DNA of 17,581 bases from CAZUCU01 sp964618845 (GCA_964618845.1 CAZUCU010000012.1:1-17581), one strand, 5' to 3'; counted from the stretch's first letter, positions 6,045 through 12,619 are shown. Made by a program: numbers and translations. Notes: generated by a model not told the origin, from the letters alone.

Positions 6045-7123
6045 CTTTTGCAATTTTTACAGTGTTTGAGTTTTGGGATTTCTGTGAAGTTACAGGAGAG
6101 ATTTAGAAAATCTATTTCTGCTTTACGATTAAGCATTACCGGTTGTGTACAACCCGTAATCACTCTAACAGCTTCTTGAACTTGAAGGCTTGCTATTTGA
6201 ACACCAATTGGACAAATTGTACCTCCAACACGATCGTTTGATTTTCTTTCAATTATTTCATATCCATCAAGCACAGATTCATAGATTCCGCTGTCCACAT
6301 AGCAAAACCAACAAGAACTTTTATGGGGAATTACTGTTTGTCCCAGAAAACTTAAATGACCATCATATCCTCCACAAAGAATGTGTGGTACAGTCTTTTT
6401 CATAAAACAAGCAGACGTAACTAGAGCATTTGTAGTATCAACATCAGGCTTGTCAGCACAGTTAATTACAAGATCAACTTCTGATGTGTACAAAAAAAGA
6501 TCTGATGCCTTTTTGATTTTCTTTGATACAGCGATAACATCTATATTTTCAGAGACAGATTCTACATAATTCTTTGCAACAAAGACCTTATGTTGACCAA
6601 TGTCATTAATTGAAAACATTGCCTGTCTTGGAATATTTGAGTATTCAATAATATCATTATCAATTAAAATCATTCTCTTAATTCCCATTCGCGCAATCAT
6701 TTCAACAACCCATGATCCAACACCTCCAAGCCCAATCACAAGAATGCTAGAATTCAGAAGTTTGTTGACCATTTGTTTTGTCGAATTTTCTTGCGTAAAA
6801 AAAGATTGAAAAAACTCAACTGTTCGAACATTTCTTTGTCCAAATGAGTTAGAAGCAATAATATCTTCTTCCTTAAAGACTAACCCTGAGCGAACAAGGG
6901 GTTCCAAGAATTGAGTGATCTCCTCTTTGGAAACATTGAATTTTTTCTTAAGTTGATTAACCGATACTTTATCGTATAGACAAATGAGAATCTCTTTACC
7001 AATCGTTGAAACAGAGAATCTGTGTAGGCATCTCGAACCATCAAGAATAAATTGAATTGTATGCTTGTTACAACTCTCTTCTTTTGATAGTAAGGTTGCT
7101 GATGGATTTATTTTGTATTTCAT
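6041..7123 (-). CDS. ThiF/MccB-like E1 adenylating enzyme with N-terminal RRE-like domain
   Basis: The protein has 360 aa. Residues 1-88 look like a winged-helix peptide-binding domain (RFSVSTIGKEILICLYD, KKFNVSKEEITQFLEPLVRSGLVF), as in RiPP E1 proteins. Residues 120-330 are the E1/ThiF fold: the nucleotide loop GLGGVG (131-136), DND (155-157), SNIPRQ with the conserved Arg166, and NCADKPD (221-227). Zinc ligands are CWFC (Cys271, Cys274) and a C-terminal CKNC (Cys355, Cys358). The family adenylates the C-terminal carboxylate of a protein or peptide. MccB, MoeB, HesA and TOMM E1 partners are the nearest types. No YcaO cyclodehydratase and no ubiquitin-like sulfur carrier are nearby, which favours an MccB-like peptide role. 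The gene overlaps the ureohydrolase by ATGA. No Shine-Dalgarno sequence precedes the ATG. Confidence 0.85.
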   Translation of the reverse strand: MKYKINPSATLLSKEESCNKHTIQFILDGSRCLHRFSVSTIGKEILICLYDKVSVNQLKKKFNVSKEEITQFLEPLVRSGLVFKEEDIIASNSFGQRNVRTVEFFQSFFTQENSTKQMVNKLLNSSILVIGLGGVGSWVVEMIARMGIKRMILIDNDIIEYSNIPRQAMFSINDIGQHKVFVAKNYVESVSENIDVIAVSKKIKKASDLFLYTSEVDLVINCADKPDVDTTNALVTSACFMKKTVPHILCGGYDGHLSFLGQTVIPHKSSCWFCYVDSGIYESVLDGYEIIERKSNDRVGGTICPIGVQIASLQVQEAVRVITGCTQPVMLNRKAEIDFLNLSCNFTEIPKLKHCKNCKR

Positions 7124-7239
7124 CGTTTGTTTGTGTTTTTTGTTTTAATGAACTTATATAAGAAAATTAACACAAAAAAGAAACTTTTGCTAACTTATTA
7201 GAAAGTGGTGCGTTTGTTGTTTGAACCTAAGTAAAGAGT

Positions 7240-7245
7240 TATAAT
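7240..7245 (+). promoter_or_regulatory. -10 box in the divergent ThiF/ABC-F intergenic region
   Basis: TATAAT lies 15 nt before the ABC-F ATG in the 137-bp divergent gap 7124-7260. A TTGAAC at 7221 is too close (13 bp) to be a standard -35. The minus-strand side has a TATATAAG-like -10 about 36 nt before the ThiF ATG, followed by an unstructured A/C-rich leader. Confidence 0.4.
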
Positions 7246-7260
7246 ATAAAAAATAATATT

Positions 7261-8835
7261 ATGCATATAAAAGTAGATAAATTATTTAAAATATATGAAT
7301 CTAATGTTATCTTAAATGATATCTCTTTTGCCTTAGATAAAGGGCAAAAAGTAGGTCTAGTTGGTTACAACGGGACTGGAAAATCAACTTTACTCAAAAT
7401 TATTGCTAATTTAGAAGAAAAAGATAATGGAGAAATTATTTTTTCCAAAAACACGAAGATTGGCTATGTCCCCCAAGATACAAGTATAATCTCTGAAGAA
7501 ACAATCCTTGAATATCTCAGTAGAATTTCTGAAGAAGAGATTTTGTATAAAATTGAAGTAATTCTTAATGGTCTTGGGCTTAATGGAATATCTGTTGCAA
7601 GAAAAATAAATTCCCTTTCATCAGGACAAAAGAGTAAAATATTTTTGGCTGGAGTTTTGCTCCAAGATCCAGACATATTACTTTTGGATGAACCTACAAA
7701 TAATTTAGATTTACCTTCACTCATTTGGTTTGAAAATTTTCTTATTAAAAGTGAAAAAACGTGTATTATAGTTTCTCATGATAGATTATTTCTGGACAAG
7801 ATTGTAGACAGAATAATCGAAATCGATTGGCAAACAAAAAAACTAAATATTACAAGAGGAAAATATTCAGATTATTTAATTAGACGAGAAAAAGAATACA
7901 AAAGAAAACTATCTGAGTACATAAATCAAAAAAAAGAAATAAAAAGATTAAATGAATCTGCCAGAGAAAAGAAAATAAAAGCAGAAAAAGGTTCACATTA
8001 TATGGGAACAGATAATGATAAAAGAATTCGAGGTTATAAAAGAGAAAAATCAGCCAAATCATCCAAAACCGCAAAAGCCATAGAAAAAAGAATCGAACAT
8101 ATAGAAATTGTAGAAAAACCAATTAATAGAGATGTTTTTAGAATTTTTATAAAATCAACTAAACCAAAAGGATCCAGAGATATCATATTAGAAAAATTAA
8201 TTGTAGGATATGAATTTGAAAATTTCAAAATTGGGCCAATTGATAATACAGTGTCATATAGTAGCCGAGTTTTAATCTTGGGATTAAATGGTTCAGGAAA
8301 ATCTACATTATTAAAAACTATCACTGGCAAAATAAAACCATTGGCGGGAAAAATTTTTATTGGTAGTTCACTTGTTGTCGGTGATCTAATGCAAGAACAT
8401 GATAATTTAAATCGAAATTTAACAATAAAACAATTTCTAATAGAAAAAACAAAACTACCTGATCAGGAAATTTTTTCACTAACAAACAAATTTGGTTTTG
8501 ATGCTAAAGACATAGGCAAGAAAATTGAAAATCTTTCCCCTGGTGAGAGAGCGAGAATTTTATTTGCATTATTTTCTGCCTTAAATGTGAATGTTCTTAT
8601 TTTGGATGAACCTACAAATCATTTAGATCTTGAAGCTTTGGAAGCATTAGAAGAAGTTGTAAAACATTTTACTGGAACTATCATTCTTGTATCTCATGAT
8701 AGGTACTTTCTGGAAAAGTTTAATGCGACACATATTTATGAAATTTCAAATTCAAAATTAATCTTGCAAAAAGATTTACAATCATATATACAAAAATTAG
8801 AAGAAAATTCAAGAGACTTTTTAAAAATTAGTTAG
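7261..8835 (+). CDS. ABC-F family ATPase
   Basis: This 524-aa soluble protein has two ABC domains and no membrane segments. Domain 1: Walker A GYNGTGKST (35-43), signature LSSGQ (119-123), Walker B LLLDEPTNNLD (Asp143, Glu144). Domain 2: Walker A GLNGSGKST (341-349), signature LSPGE (425-429), Walker B LILDEPTNHLD (Asp449, Glu450). A long basic helical linker (about 200-300) joins them, as expected for ribosome-binding ABC-F proteins. These act at the ribosome E site in translation control or antibiotic resistance. The gene is divergent from the putative peptide-modifying operon and lies inside the same GNAT-bounded block, so a self-protection role is possible but unproven. It could equally be a housekeeping EttA/Uup-type factor. 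Confidence 0.9.
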   Translation: MHIKVDKLFKIYESNVILNDISFALDKGQKVGLVGYNGTGKSTLLKIIANLEEKDNGEIIFSKNTKIGYVPQDTSIISEETILEYLSRISEEEILYKIEVILNGLGLNGISVARKINSLSSGQKSKIFLAGVLLQDPDILLLDEPTNNLDLPSLIWFENFLIKSEKTCIIVSHDRLFLDKIVDRIIEIDWQTKKLNITRGKYSDYLIRREKEYKRKLSEYINQKKEIKRLNESAREKKIKAEKGSHYMGTDNDKRIRGYKREKSAKSSKTAKAIEKRIEHIEIVEKPINRDVFRIFIKSTKPKGSRDIILEKLIVGYEFENFKIGPIDNTVSYSSRVLILGLNGSGKSTLLKTITGKIKPLAGKIFIGSSLVVGDLMQEHDNLNRNLTIKQFLIEKTKLPDQEIFSLTNKFGFDAKDIGKKIENLSPGERARILFALFSALNVNVLILDEPTNHLDLEALEALEEVVKHFTGTIILVSHDRYFLEKFNATHIYEISNSKLILQKDLQSYIQKLEENSRDFLKIS

Positions 8836-8840
8836 TTGTA

Positions 8841-8868
8841 TTGACTTTTAATAACCCAGTTATAATAT
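8841..8868 (+). promoter_or_regulatory. Promoter of a small unit downstream of ABC-F
   Basis: TTGACT (8841-8846) and TAATAT (8863-8868) have a 16-bp spacer; an overlapping TATAAT lies at 8861-8866. An ATG follows at 8873 and opens a 9-codon ORF (MDQKTKNPS, 8873-8902). A terminator then follows. The unit is either a roughly 70-nt RNA or a leaderless mini-ORF. Confidence 0.45.
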
Positions 8869-8909
8869 TTAAATGGATCAGAAAACAAAAAATCCTTCCT
8901 GATTACACA

Positions 8910-8943
8910 AAGGGCTAGCTGAGAAATCAGCTGGTCCTTTTTT
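8910..8943 (+). terminator. Intrinsic terminator with GAAA tetraloop
   Basis: A 13-bp stem (8910-8922 with 8927-8939) contains two G-U pairs that work only on the plus-strand RNA. It is capped by GAAA and followed by a T run. It serves the ABC-F gene and/or the small unit at 8841. Confidence 0.85.
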
Positions 8944-8991
8944 AAAAGATTAAATAATATAATTTCGAGTTTGAATTGTTGGAGAGATCAT
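8938..8991 (-). pseudogene. Fragment of a second GNAT gene start
   Basis: Read on the minus strand from ATG 8991, the sequence encodes MISPTIQTRNYII, a stop, then SFKKG. This aligns with the intact GNAT start at 4583 (MVSPIIQTKNYIIRPFQKE). At base level about 41 of 53 positions agree. Several differences are synonymous or conservative, so the fragment comes from a once-functional, already diverged copy. The rest of that gene is absent, and homology ends at the ABC-F terminator. Both copies point the same way and bracket 4584-8937. Confidence 0.7.
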
Positions 8992-9018
8992 TTTTTAAAT
9001 TTCAGAAATTTAATTTTA

Positions 9019-9390
9019 TTATTCATTTGTCTCATAATTATATTCGTAGTAACACTCTTCTTCGCTCTCACCTTCTACGCAAGTTAATTCCGGACAACTT
9101 TCTCCTAAATCTGGGTTATATTCACAAAAAGGAATGTTGGCCGCTTTTTTGTAAATTATTTTATAATATTCTGGTTCTGTATTTTCTACACAATTTTCTT
9201 CTTCACTACCATCACAAAGCTCTTCTGGAGTATAGACAAAACAAGCTTCAATTGATGGATCACAAGAAACTTCATTGCTAATTAAATAATCTTTATTAAC
9301 ATAAACTCGCATATAAGTGGCTACTACAGCATACAAAATCAAAATAACAAAAACTGACCAGAAAATTTTATTCTTTGTTTTTTCCGACAT
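9019..9390 (-). CDS. Cys-rich single-TM anchored protein
   Basis: This 123-aa protein has a short cytoplasmic start (MSEKTKNK), one transmembrane helix (res about 9-27) and an acidic, cysteine-containing outer domain. Cysteines appear in SCDPSIEACF, EELC, ENC, PFC, SCPELTC and EEC, an even spread that suggests disulfides. The composition is very rich in Glu, Tyr and Asn. I do not recognise a family; similar small anchored proteins occur in CPR genomes. A TATAAT box ends 6 nt before the ATG, so the mRNA is probably leaderless. The promoter region lies directly under palindrome cluster 2, which may regulate it. Confidence 0.75.
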   Translation of the reverse strand: MSEKTKNKIFWSVFVILILYAVVATYMRVYVNKDYLISNEVSCDPSIEACFVYTPEELCDGSEEENCVENTEPEYYKIIYKKAANIPFCEYNPDLGESCPELTCVEGESEEECYYEYNYETNE

Positions 9391-9396
9391 ATTTTA

Positions 9397-9402
9397 ATTA
9401 TA
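9397..9402 (-). promoter_or_regulatory. -10 box of the Cys-rich protein, abutting a palindrome
   Basis: TATAAT on the minus strand ends 6 nt before ATG 9390. The nearest palindrome core (9412-9424) covers the spacer and the expected -35 position, as an operator would. Confidence 0.5.
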
Positions 9403-9559
9403 TAACAATTTCGAGGTTAAACCTACAAATTTTATATAACGATTTCGAGGTTAAACCTCGTACAATGACCCAAAAATAAAAAACTCTTATTTCTCAACAA
9501 AAAATGCTTTCGAGGTTTAACCTCGAATGTATAAAAAACGCTTTCGAGGTTTAACCTCG
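9399..9559. repeat. Palindrome cluster 2 (four copies, 34/65/34 spacing)
   Basis: The cores are 9412-9424 (A-centred, right end degenerate), 9446-9460 (A-centred), 9511-9525 and 9545-9559 (both T-centred). Core starts are 34, 65 and 34 bp apart. The two A-centred copies sit in near-identical 26-bp direct repeats (9399-9424 and 9433-9458, one mismatch) that include TATATAAC. The stretch 9486-9510 matches cluster 1 at 980-1004 in 19 of 25 positions, and in 16 of the first 17. A-centred and T-centred cores are reverse complements, so the whole cluster is an imperfect inverted array. Confidence 0.9.
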
Positions 9560-9574
9560 AAAATAGAACTTTAC

Positions 9575-9607
9575 AAAAAAACCGCTTCGTATTTCTACGA
9601 AGCGGTT
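9575..9607 (-). terminator. Intrinsic terminator of the EamA-type gene
   Basis: On the minus strand a perfect 12-bp stem (9596-9607 with 9580-9591) has a GAAA loop and is followed by a T run. It lies about 18 nt past the transporter stop. Confidence 0.85.
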
Positions 9608-9624
9608 GGTCATTGATTGAAATC

Positions 9625-10503
9625 TTAAGTGCTGAGAATTGTCCCCCCGATGACCACTAGGAGAACGCCTGTGAGTTTTTGCCACTTTGTGATTCCCACA
9701 AAATCTTCCGAATGGAAACTCGGAAAAAGTTTGGTGCACAAAGTAGCCAAAACCAGTAAAAAGAGTGACTGACTTGCCAATGCCCCCTCAACAATCGCGA
9801 CTGGCACAAATACTTTGGCAGCATCGTAAACCAAACCACCAGCAATATACAAAACTTCGTTTGTAGATTGCAAAGCAAATTTGGTTTTAATGCCAACACT
9901 ATAATCGTGCCAAGTTTTCTTGTTGAAGAGAAATCCCAGAGCAAAAATTGCTTTACCCAATTGGTCACCCAAAAGAGCAGGAAGCAGTTCCATGTCTCTG
10001 GCAAATTTGGCAAAGAAAACATCTCGCAGAGCATAACTTCCTGCAGAGATGATCATAAGGAAAGCCATTCTCTTCTTCACAACCCCGTCCTTGATCGAGA
10101 GAACAAGTCCCCCGGACATAAGAACAAAGATTGCAAAAACTTGAAAACCTCCAATCTTTTCTTTAAGGAGAATAAACCCCCCAAGAAGACCAAAGATTGG
10201 CATGAACTGGAAGAATGGAACCGCACGAGTGGGTTCTTCTTTCTGCACAACCTTGAGATACACCCAAGTCGAAACGACATAGAATGCACCATTGAGTAGC
10301 AAGAAAGAAAAATTGACCCAATCAATACTATATCCACAAACCCAGATCACGCCAAACAGCAAACCGGAAATCAAAAGGTTGAAGGTTCCACCAATAGCCA
10401 TAAGTGGCGCTGGTCTAAAATCCTTAACCAAATGTTTGTCCAGAATGCATGTGATCGCAAAGAGGAATGGAGGCAAGGCGATGATCAAAAAGAACACATT
10501 CAT
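9625..10503 (-). CDS. EamA/DMT-superfamily transporter
   Basis: This 292-aa protein is almost entirely hydrophobic with about ten transmembrane helices, the size and layout of two EamA repeats. Typical elements are the repeat-ending segments PIFGLLGGFILLKEK (res about 107-121) and LLVVIGGTILS at the C terminus. It probably moves small metabolites across the inner membrane; the substrate is unknown. The gene is clearly GC-richer than its surroundings. It has a textbook promoter (10521-10549), a strong AAAGGAG Shine-Dalgarno site just before the ATG, and a strong terminator. That differs from the leaderless AT-rich genes and suggests recent acquisition or selection for high expression. Confidence 0.85.
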   Translation of the reverse strand: MNVFFLIIALPPFLFAITCILDKHLVKDFRPAPLMAIGGTFNLLISGLLFGVIWVCGYSIDWVNFSFLLLNGAFYVVSTWVYLKVVQKEEPTRAVPFFQFMPIFGLLGGFILLKEKIGGFQVFAIFVLMSGGLVLSIKDGVVKKRMAFLMIISAGSYALRDVFFAKFARDMELLPALLGDQLGKAIFALGFLFNKKTWHDYSVGIKTKFALQSTNEVLYIAGGLVYDAAKVFVPVAIVEGALASQSLFLLVLATLCTKLFPSFHSEDFVGITKWQKLTGVLLVVIGGTILST

Positions 10504-10520
10504 TCTCTTCTCCTTTCCTA

Positions 10521-10549
10521 ATTATATAACAAAAATACTATTTTGTAAA
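10521..10549 (-). promoter_or_regulatory. Promoter of the EamA-type gene
   Basis: The minus strand has TTTACA (10544-10549), a 17-bp spacer and TATAAT (10521-10526). A short leader contains the AAAGGAG ribosome site a few bases before the ATG. Confidence 0.8.
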
Positions 10550-10550
10550 A

Positions 10551-10593
10551 TAAAAAATGCCTCGTCGCTCAAGCAATATGCGAGCGACGAGGC
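10551..10593 (-). terminator. Intrinsic terminator of a small unit upstream of the EamA gene
   Basis: On the minus strand a perfect 12-bp GC-rich stem (10582-10593 with 10559-10570) has an 11-nt loop and is followed by ATTTTTTATTTT. It ends a short transcript that begins near 10680. Confidence 0.8.
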
Positions 10594-10680
10594 ACCACGT
10601 AACCACACGAAACCAAGCCGTCCTACGGCGATAACCGTTACGGTAGTTTCAGTATCACCACACCTCCTTTCTATGCTCCA
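10559..10680 (-). other. Small GC-richer transcription unit of unknown product
   Basis: A promoter (10687-10715), a strong Shine-Dalgarno site AAAGGAGG (around 10661-10668) and a terminator define a transcript of about 120 nt. Coding potential is tiny. An 8-codon ORF (MEHRKEVW, starting near 10682) overlaps a 6-codon GTG ORF (MILKLP) by GTGA. Short hairpins (for example GCCGT/ACGGC) lie in between. It could be a small RNA, a leader-type peptide unit, or the decayed start of a lost gene. I cannot decide from sequence alone. Confidence 0.45.
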
Positions 10681-10686
10681 TATTTA

Positions 10687-10715
10687 AAAATACCAAAAAA
10701 TATTTTTACTGTAAA
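10687..10715 (-). promoter_or_regulatory. Promoter of the small unit upstream of the EamA gene
   Basis: The minus strand has TTTACA (10710-10715), a 17-bp spacer and TATTTT (10687-10692). It begins directly after the pyrG stop codon. Confidence 0.55.
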
Positions 10716-12416
10716 TTATTTTATACACACCTTTGTTCTTTTTGATTTCGAATTTGAAATTGCTACTTTTATAAATTCTGTGAAAAGAGGGTGCGGAGAA
10801 ATTGGTCGTCCTTTAAATTCTGGATGAAATTGTGTTCCCAAGAAAAAAGAATGTTTACTTTTTGGCAATTCAGCAATTTCCATCAAAACTCCATTTGGGG
10901 ATTTACCAGAAAAAACTAAACCCGCATTTGTAATTTTTTCTATATATTCTGGGTTAACTTCATATCTGTGTCGATGTCTTTCAGAAATAATATTACCTCT
11001 TTTAATTACCCAATTTTTTGTTTTTTTATAAGAATCAAAAGCAATACTTCCTTTTTCTAAAACACAATCGTAAGCGCCAAGTCTCATAGAGCCACCATAA
11101 TTATTTTTAGCAAGTTTTTCTTTTTGGTCAGGCATTATATCTATCACCAAATTTTTGGCATTCGGTTTTATTTCTGCAGTATGAGCATCTTCAATTTTTG
11201 CGACATTTCTCGCATACTCAATGATCATAAGTTGCATTCCATAACAAAGACCAAAATATGGAATTTGATTTTCTCTACAATATTTAATCACACTAATTTT
11301 TCCCTCAATTCCCGCCTCTCCAAAACCACCAGGAACTATCACACCTTGATAATCTTTCAGTTCTTTAACTTTTTGAGAATTTTTTTCAAAATCTTTGGAG
11401 TTAAGCCATGTTATTCTGGCTCTTTTATTCAAATGAAAAGCGGAAAATTTAATTGATTCAATTACTGAAATATACGAATCTGACAAAACAAAATTTCCTG
11501 TATCAAAATATTTACCAACAAGTGCAATTTTTATTTCACCGTTACCGTTTTTTGTTTTTTGCACAAAATGAGTCCAGTCTTTTAAATCCGGCTTTCTCAC
11601 TGGAATTTTTAAAGCCTTTGCAATCATTTCTCCAATATGATCTTTTTCAAAATTCAAGGGGACATCATAAATACTTTCTATATCAGGAGCAGAAATTACA
11701 TTTTCTTTTGATATATTACAAGTGATAGCGAGTTTTTCTTTTCGTTTAGAATCCATAGCAATTGTGCTTCGGGCAATTATAAAATCTGCTTGAATTCCAA
11801 AAGAATTTAATTGTCGAATTGCATTTTGTGTCGGTCTTGTTTTCATTTCTCCCAAAGTCCCCGGAATAGGTAAATAGGAAACCATTACAAAAATTACATC
11901 ATCGGGATTTTTTACTTTGATAACTCTCGCTGCTTCATAAAAAAGTGCGTTTTGAAAATCTCCAATTGTCCCACCAATCTCGACAATAGAGATATCAGTT
12001 TTACTATTTCTGGCTGATTTTTTTAGTTTTTCAATAATTTCATCGCGAATATTTGGAATTGCTTCAACACATTTTCCACCATAAGCCAGATTTCTTTCTT
12101 TTTCAATAACATCTCTATAAACCATTCCGGATGTCATATAAGAATAGTCATCTGCATCTTTGTTGAGAAATCTTTCATAATTTCCCATATCTTGATCTGT
12201 TTCTAAACCAGAATTTAAAACAAAAACCTCACCATGTTCGGTGGGGTTCATTGTTCCAGCATCAACATTTAAATATGGATCAACTTTTACCAAATTAATT
12301 TTATATTTCATTGATTCCAAAATTGTCCCAATTGATGCAGTCGCAATTCCTTTACCAACTCCAGACATTACTCCTCCAATAACAAAAATAAATTTATGGT
12401 TTTTCTTTTTGATCAT
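10716..12416 (-). CDS. pyrG: CTP synthase
   Basis: The protein has 566 aa, full length for the family. It makes CTP from UTP, ATP and glutamine, the last step of pyrimidine nucleotide synthesis. The N-terminal synthetase domain opens with FVIGGVMSGVGKG (res 11-23, the ATP loop) and contains DPYLNVDAGTMNP and EIGGTIGD. The C-terminal class I glutamine amidotransferase domain has GLCYGMQ with nucleophile Cys391 and HPEF with His531 and Glu533. All catalytic residues are present. The start is supported by TATAAT ending 6 nt before the ATG, giving a probable leaderless mRNA. It has no nucleotide-pathway neighbours here. Confidence 0.97.
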   Translation of the reverse strand: MIKKKNHKFIFVIGGVMSGVGKGIATASIGTILESMKYKINLVKVDPYLNVDAGTMNPTEHGEVFVLNSGLETDQDMGNYERFLNKDADDYSYMTSGMVYRDVIEKERNLAYGGKCVEAIPNIRDEIIEKLKKSARNSKTDISIVEIGGTIGDFQNALFYEAARVIKVKNPDDVIFVMVSYLPIPGTLGEMKTRPTQNAIRQLNSFGIQADFIIARSTIAMDSKRKEKLAITCNISKENVISAPDIESIYDVPLNFEKDHIGEMIAKALKIPVRKPDLKDWTHFVQKTKNGNGEIKIALVGKYFDTGNFVLSDSYISVIESIKFSAFHLNKRARITWLNSKDFEKNSQKVKELKDYQGVIVPGGFGEAGIEGKISVIKYCRENQIPYFGLCYGMQLMIIEYARNVAKIEDAHTAEIKPNAKNLVIDIMPDQKEKLAKNNYGGSMRLGAYDCVLEKGSIAFDSYKKTKNWVIKRGNIISERHRHRYEVNPEYIEKITNAGLVFSGKSPNGVLMEIAELPKSKHSFFLGTQFHPEFKGRPISPHPLFTEFIKVAISNSKSKRTKVCIK

Positions 12417-12422
12417 GGGAAT

Positions 12423-12428
12423 ATTATA
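12423..12428 (-). promoter_or_regulatory. -10 box of pyrG (leaderless)
   Basis: TATAAT on the minus strand ends 6 nt before the pyrG ATG. It sits just after the terminator of the upstream small unit; no clear -35 is visible. Confidence 0.55.
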
Positions 12429-12445
12429 GCAAAATACTTTTACAT

Positions 12446-12477
12446 AAAAAAACAGCCACCCATTGAATTGGGTGGCT
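12446..12477 (-). terminator. Intrinsic terminator of the small unit upstream of pyrG
   Basis: On the minus strand AGCCACCCA (12469-12477) pairs with TGGGTGGCT (12454-12462), and T7 follows after one G. There is no T tract on the plus strand, so it belongs to a minus-strand transcript. Confidence 0.85.
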
Positions 12478-12541
12478 TTGGAAGGACGAATTTTCAGGGC
12501 CTCGCCCGACGGCCCCGTATTCGAATTCGAAAGTTTTTCAT
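12446..12541 (-). ncRNA. Small structured RNA or 15-codon Arg-rich mini-ORF
   Basis: A near-consensus promoter and a terminator define a transcript of about 95 nt. It begins with an ATG placed 7 nt after the -10 box. That ATG opens MKNFRIRIRGRRARP (12494-12541), 15 residues with six Arg. The same bases also fold: CGAAT-a-CGGGGCC pairs with GGCCCTG-aaa-ATTCG around a 9-nt loop, upstream of the terminator hairpin. The unit is GC-rich in an AT-rich region. A two-hairpin small RNA is my slightly preferred reading. A leaderless Arg-rich peptide is the alternative and would echo the Arg-tailed peptide at 4644-4736. Confidence 0.5.
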
Positions 12542-12548
12542 CCCTAAT

Positions 12549-12577
12549 ATGATATCATAAAAATAAAAGATTGTCAA
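12549..12577 (-). promoter_or_regulatory. Near-consensus promoter of the small unit upstream of pyrG
   Basis: The minus strand has TTGACA (12572-12577), a 17-bp spacer and TATCAT (12549-12554). It is the best -35 match I found in the window. Confidence 0.8.
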
Positions 12578-12619
12578 TGTAGCGTAATGATTTAATTTTA
12601 ATCTTATTTATCAACACCT

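Noticed and set aside
6045..6053. TTG start for the ureohydrolase
   Set aside because: ATG 6044 gives the classic ATGA overlap with the E1 stop and loses only three residues.
6041..7123. MoeB/ThiF enzyme for cofactor sulfur transfer
   Set aside because: No ThiS/MoaD-type carrier or thiamin/molybdopterin gene is nearby, and the N-terminal extension is not typical; not fully excluded.
8976..9281. 101-codon plus-strand ORF
   Set aside because: It is a shadow of the Cys-rich protein gene on the minus strand, which has a TM helix, regular Cys spacing and a promoter.
10558..10635. 25-codon Arg-rich plus-strand ORF opening MPRRSSNMRATRHH
   Set aside because: It lies in the minus-strand terminator hairpin, and no convincing plus-strand promoter or ribosome site precedes it.
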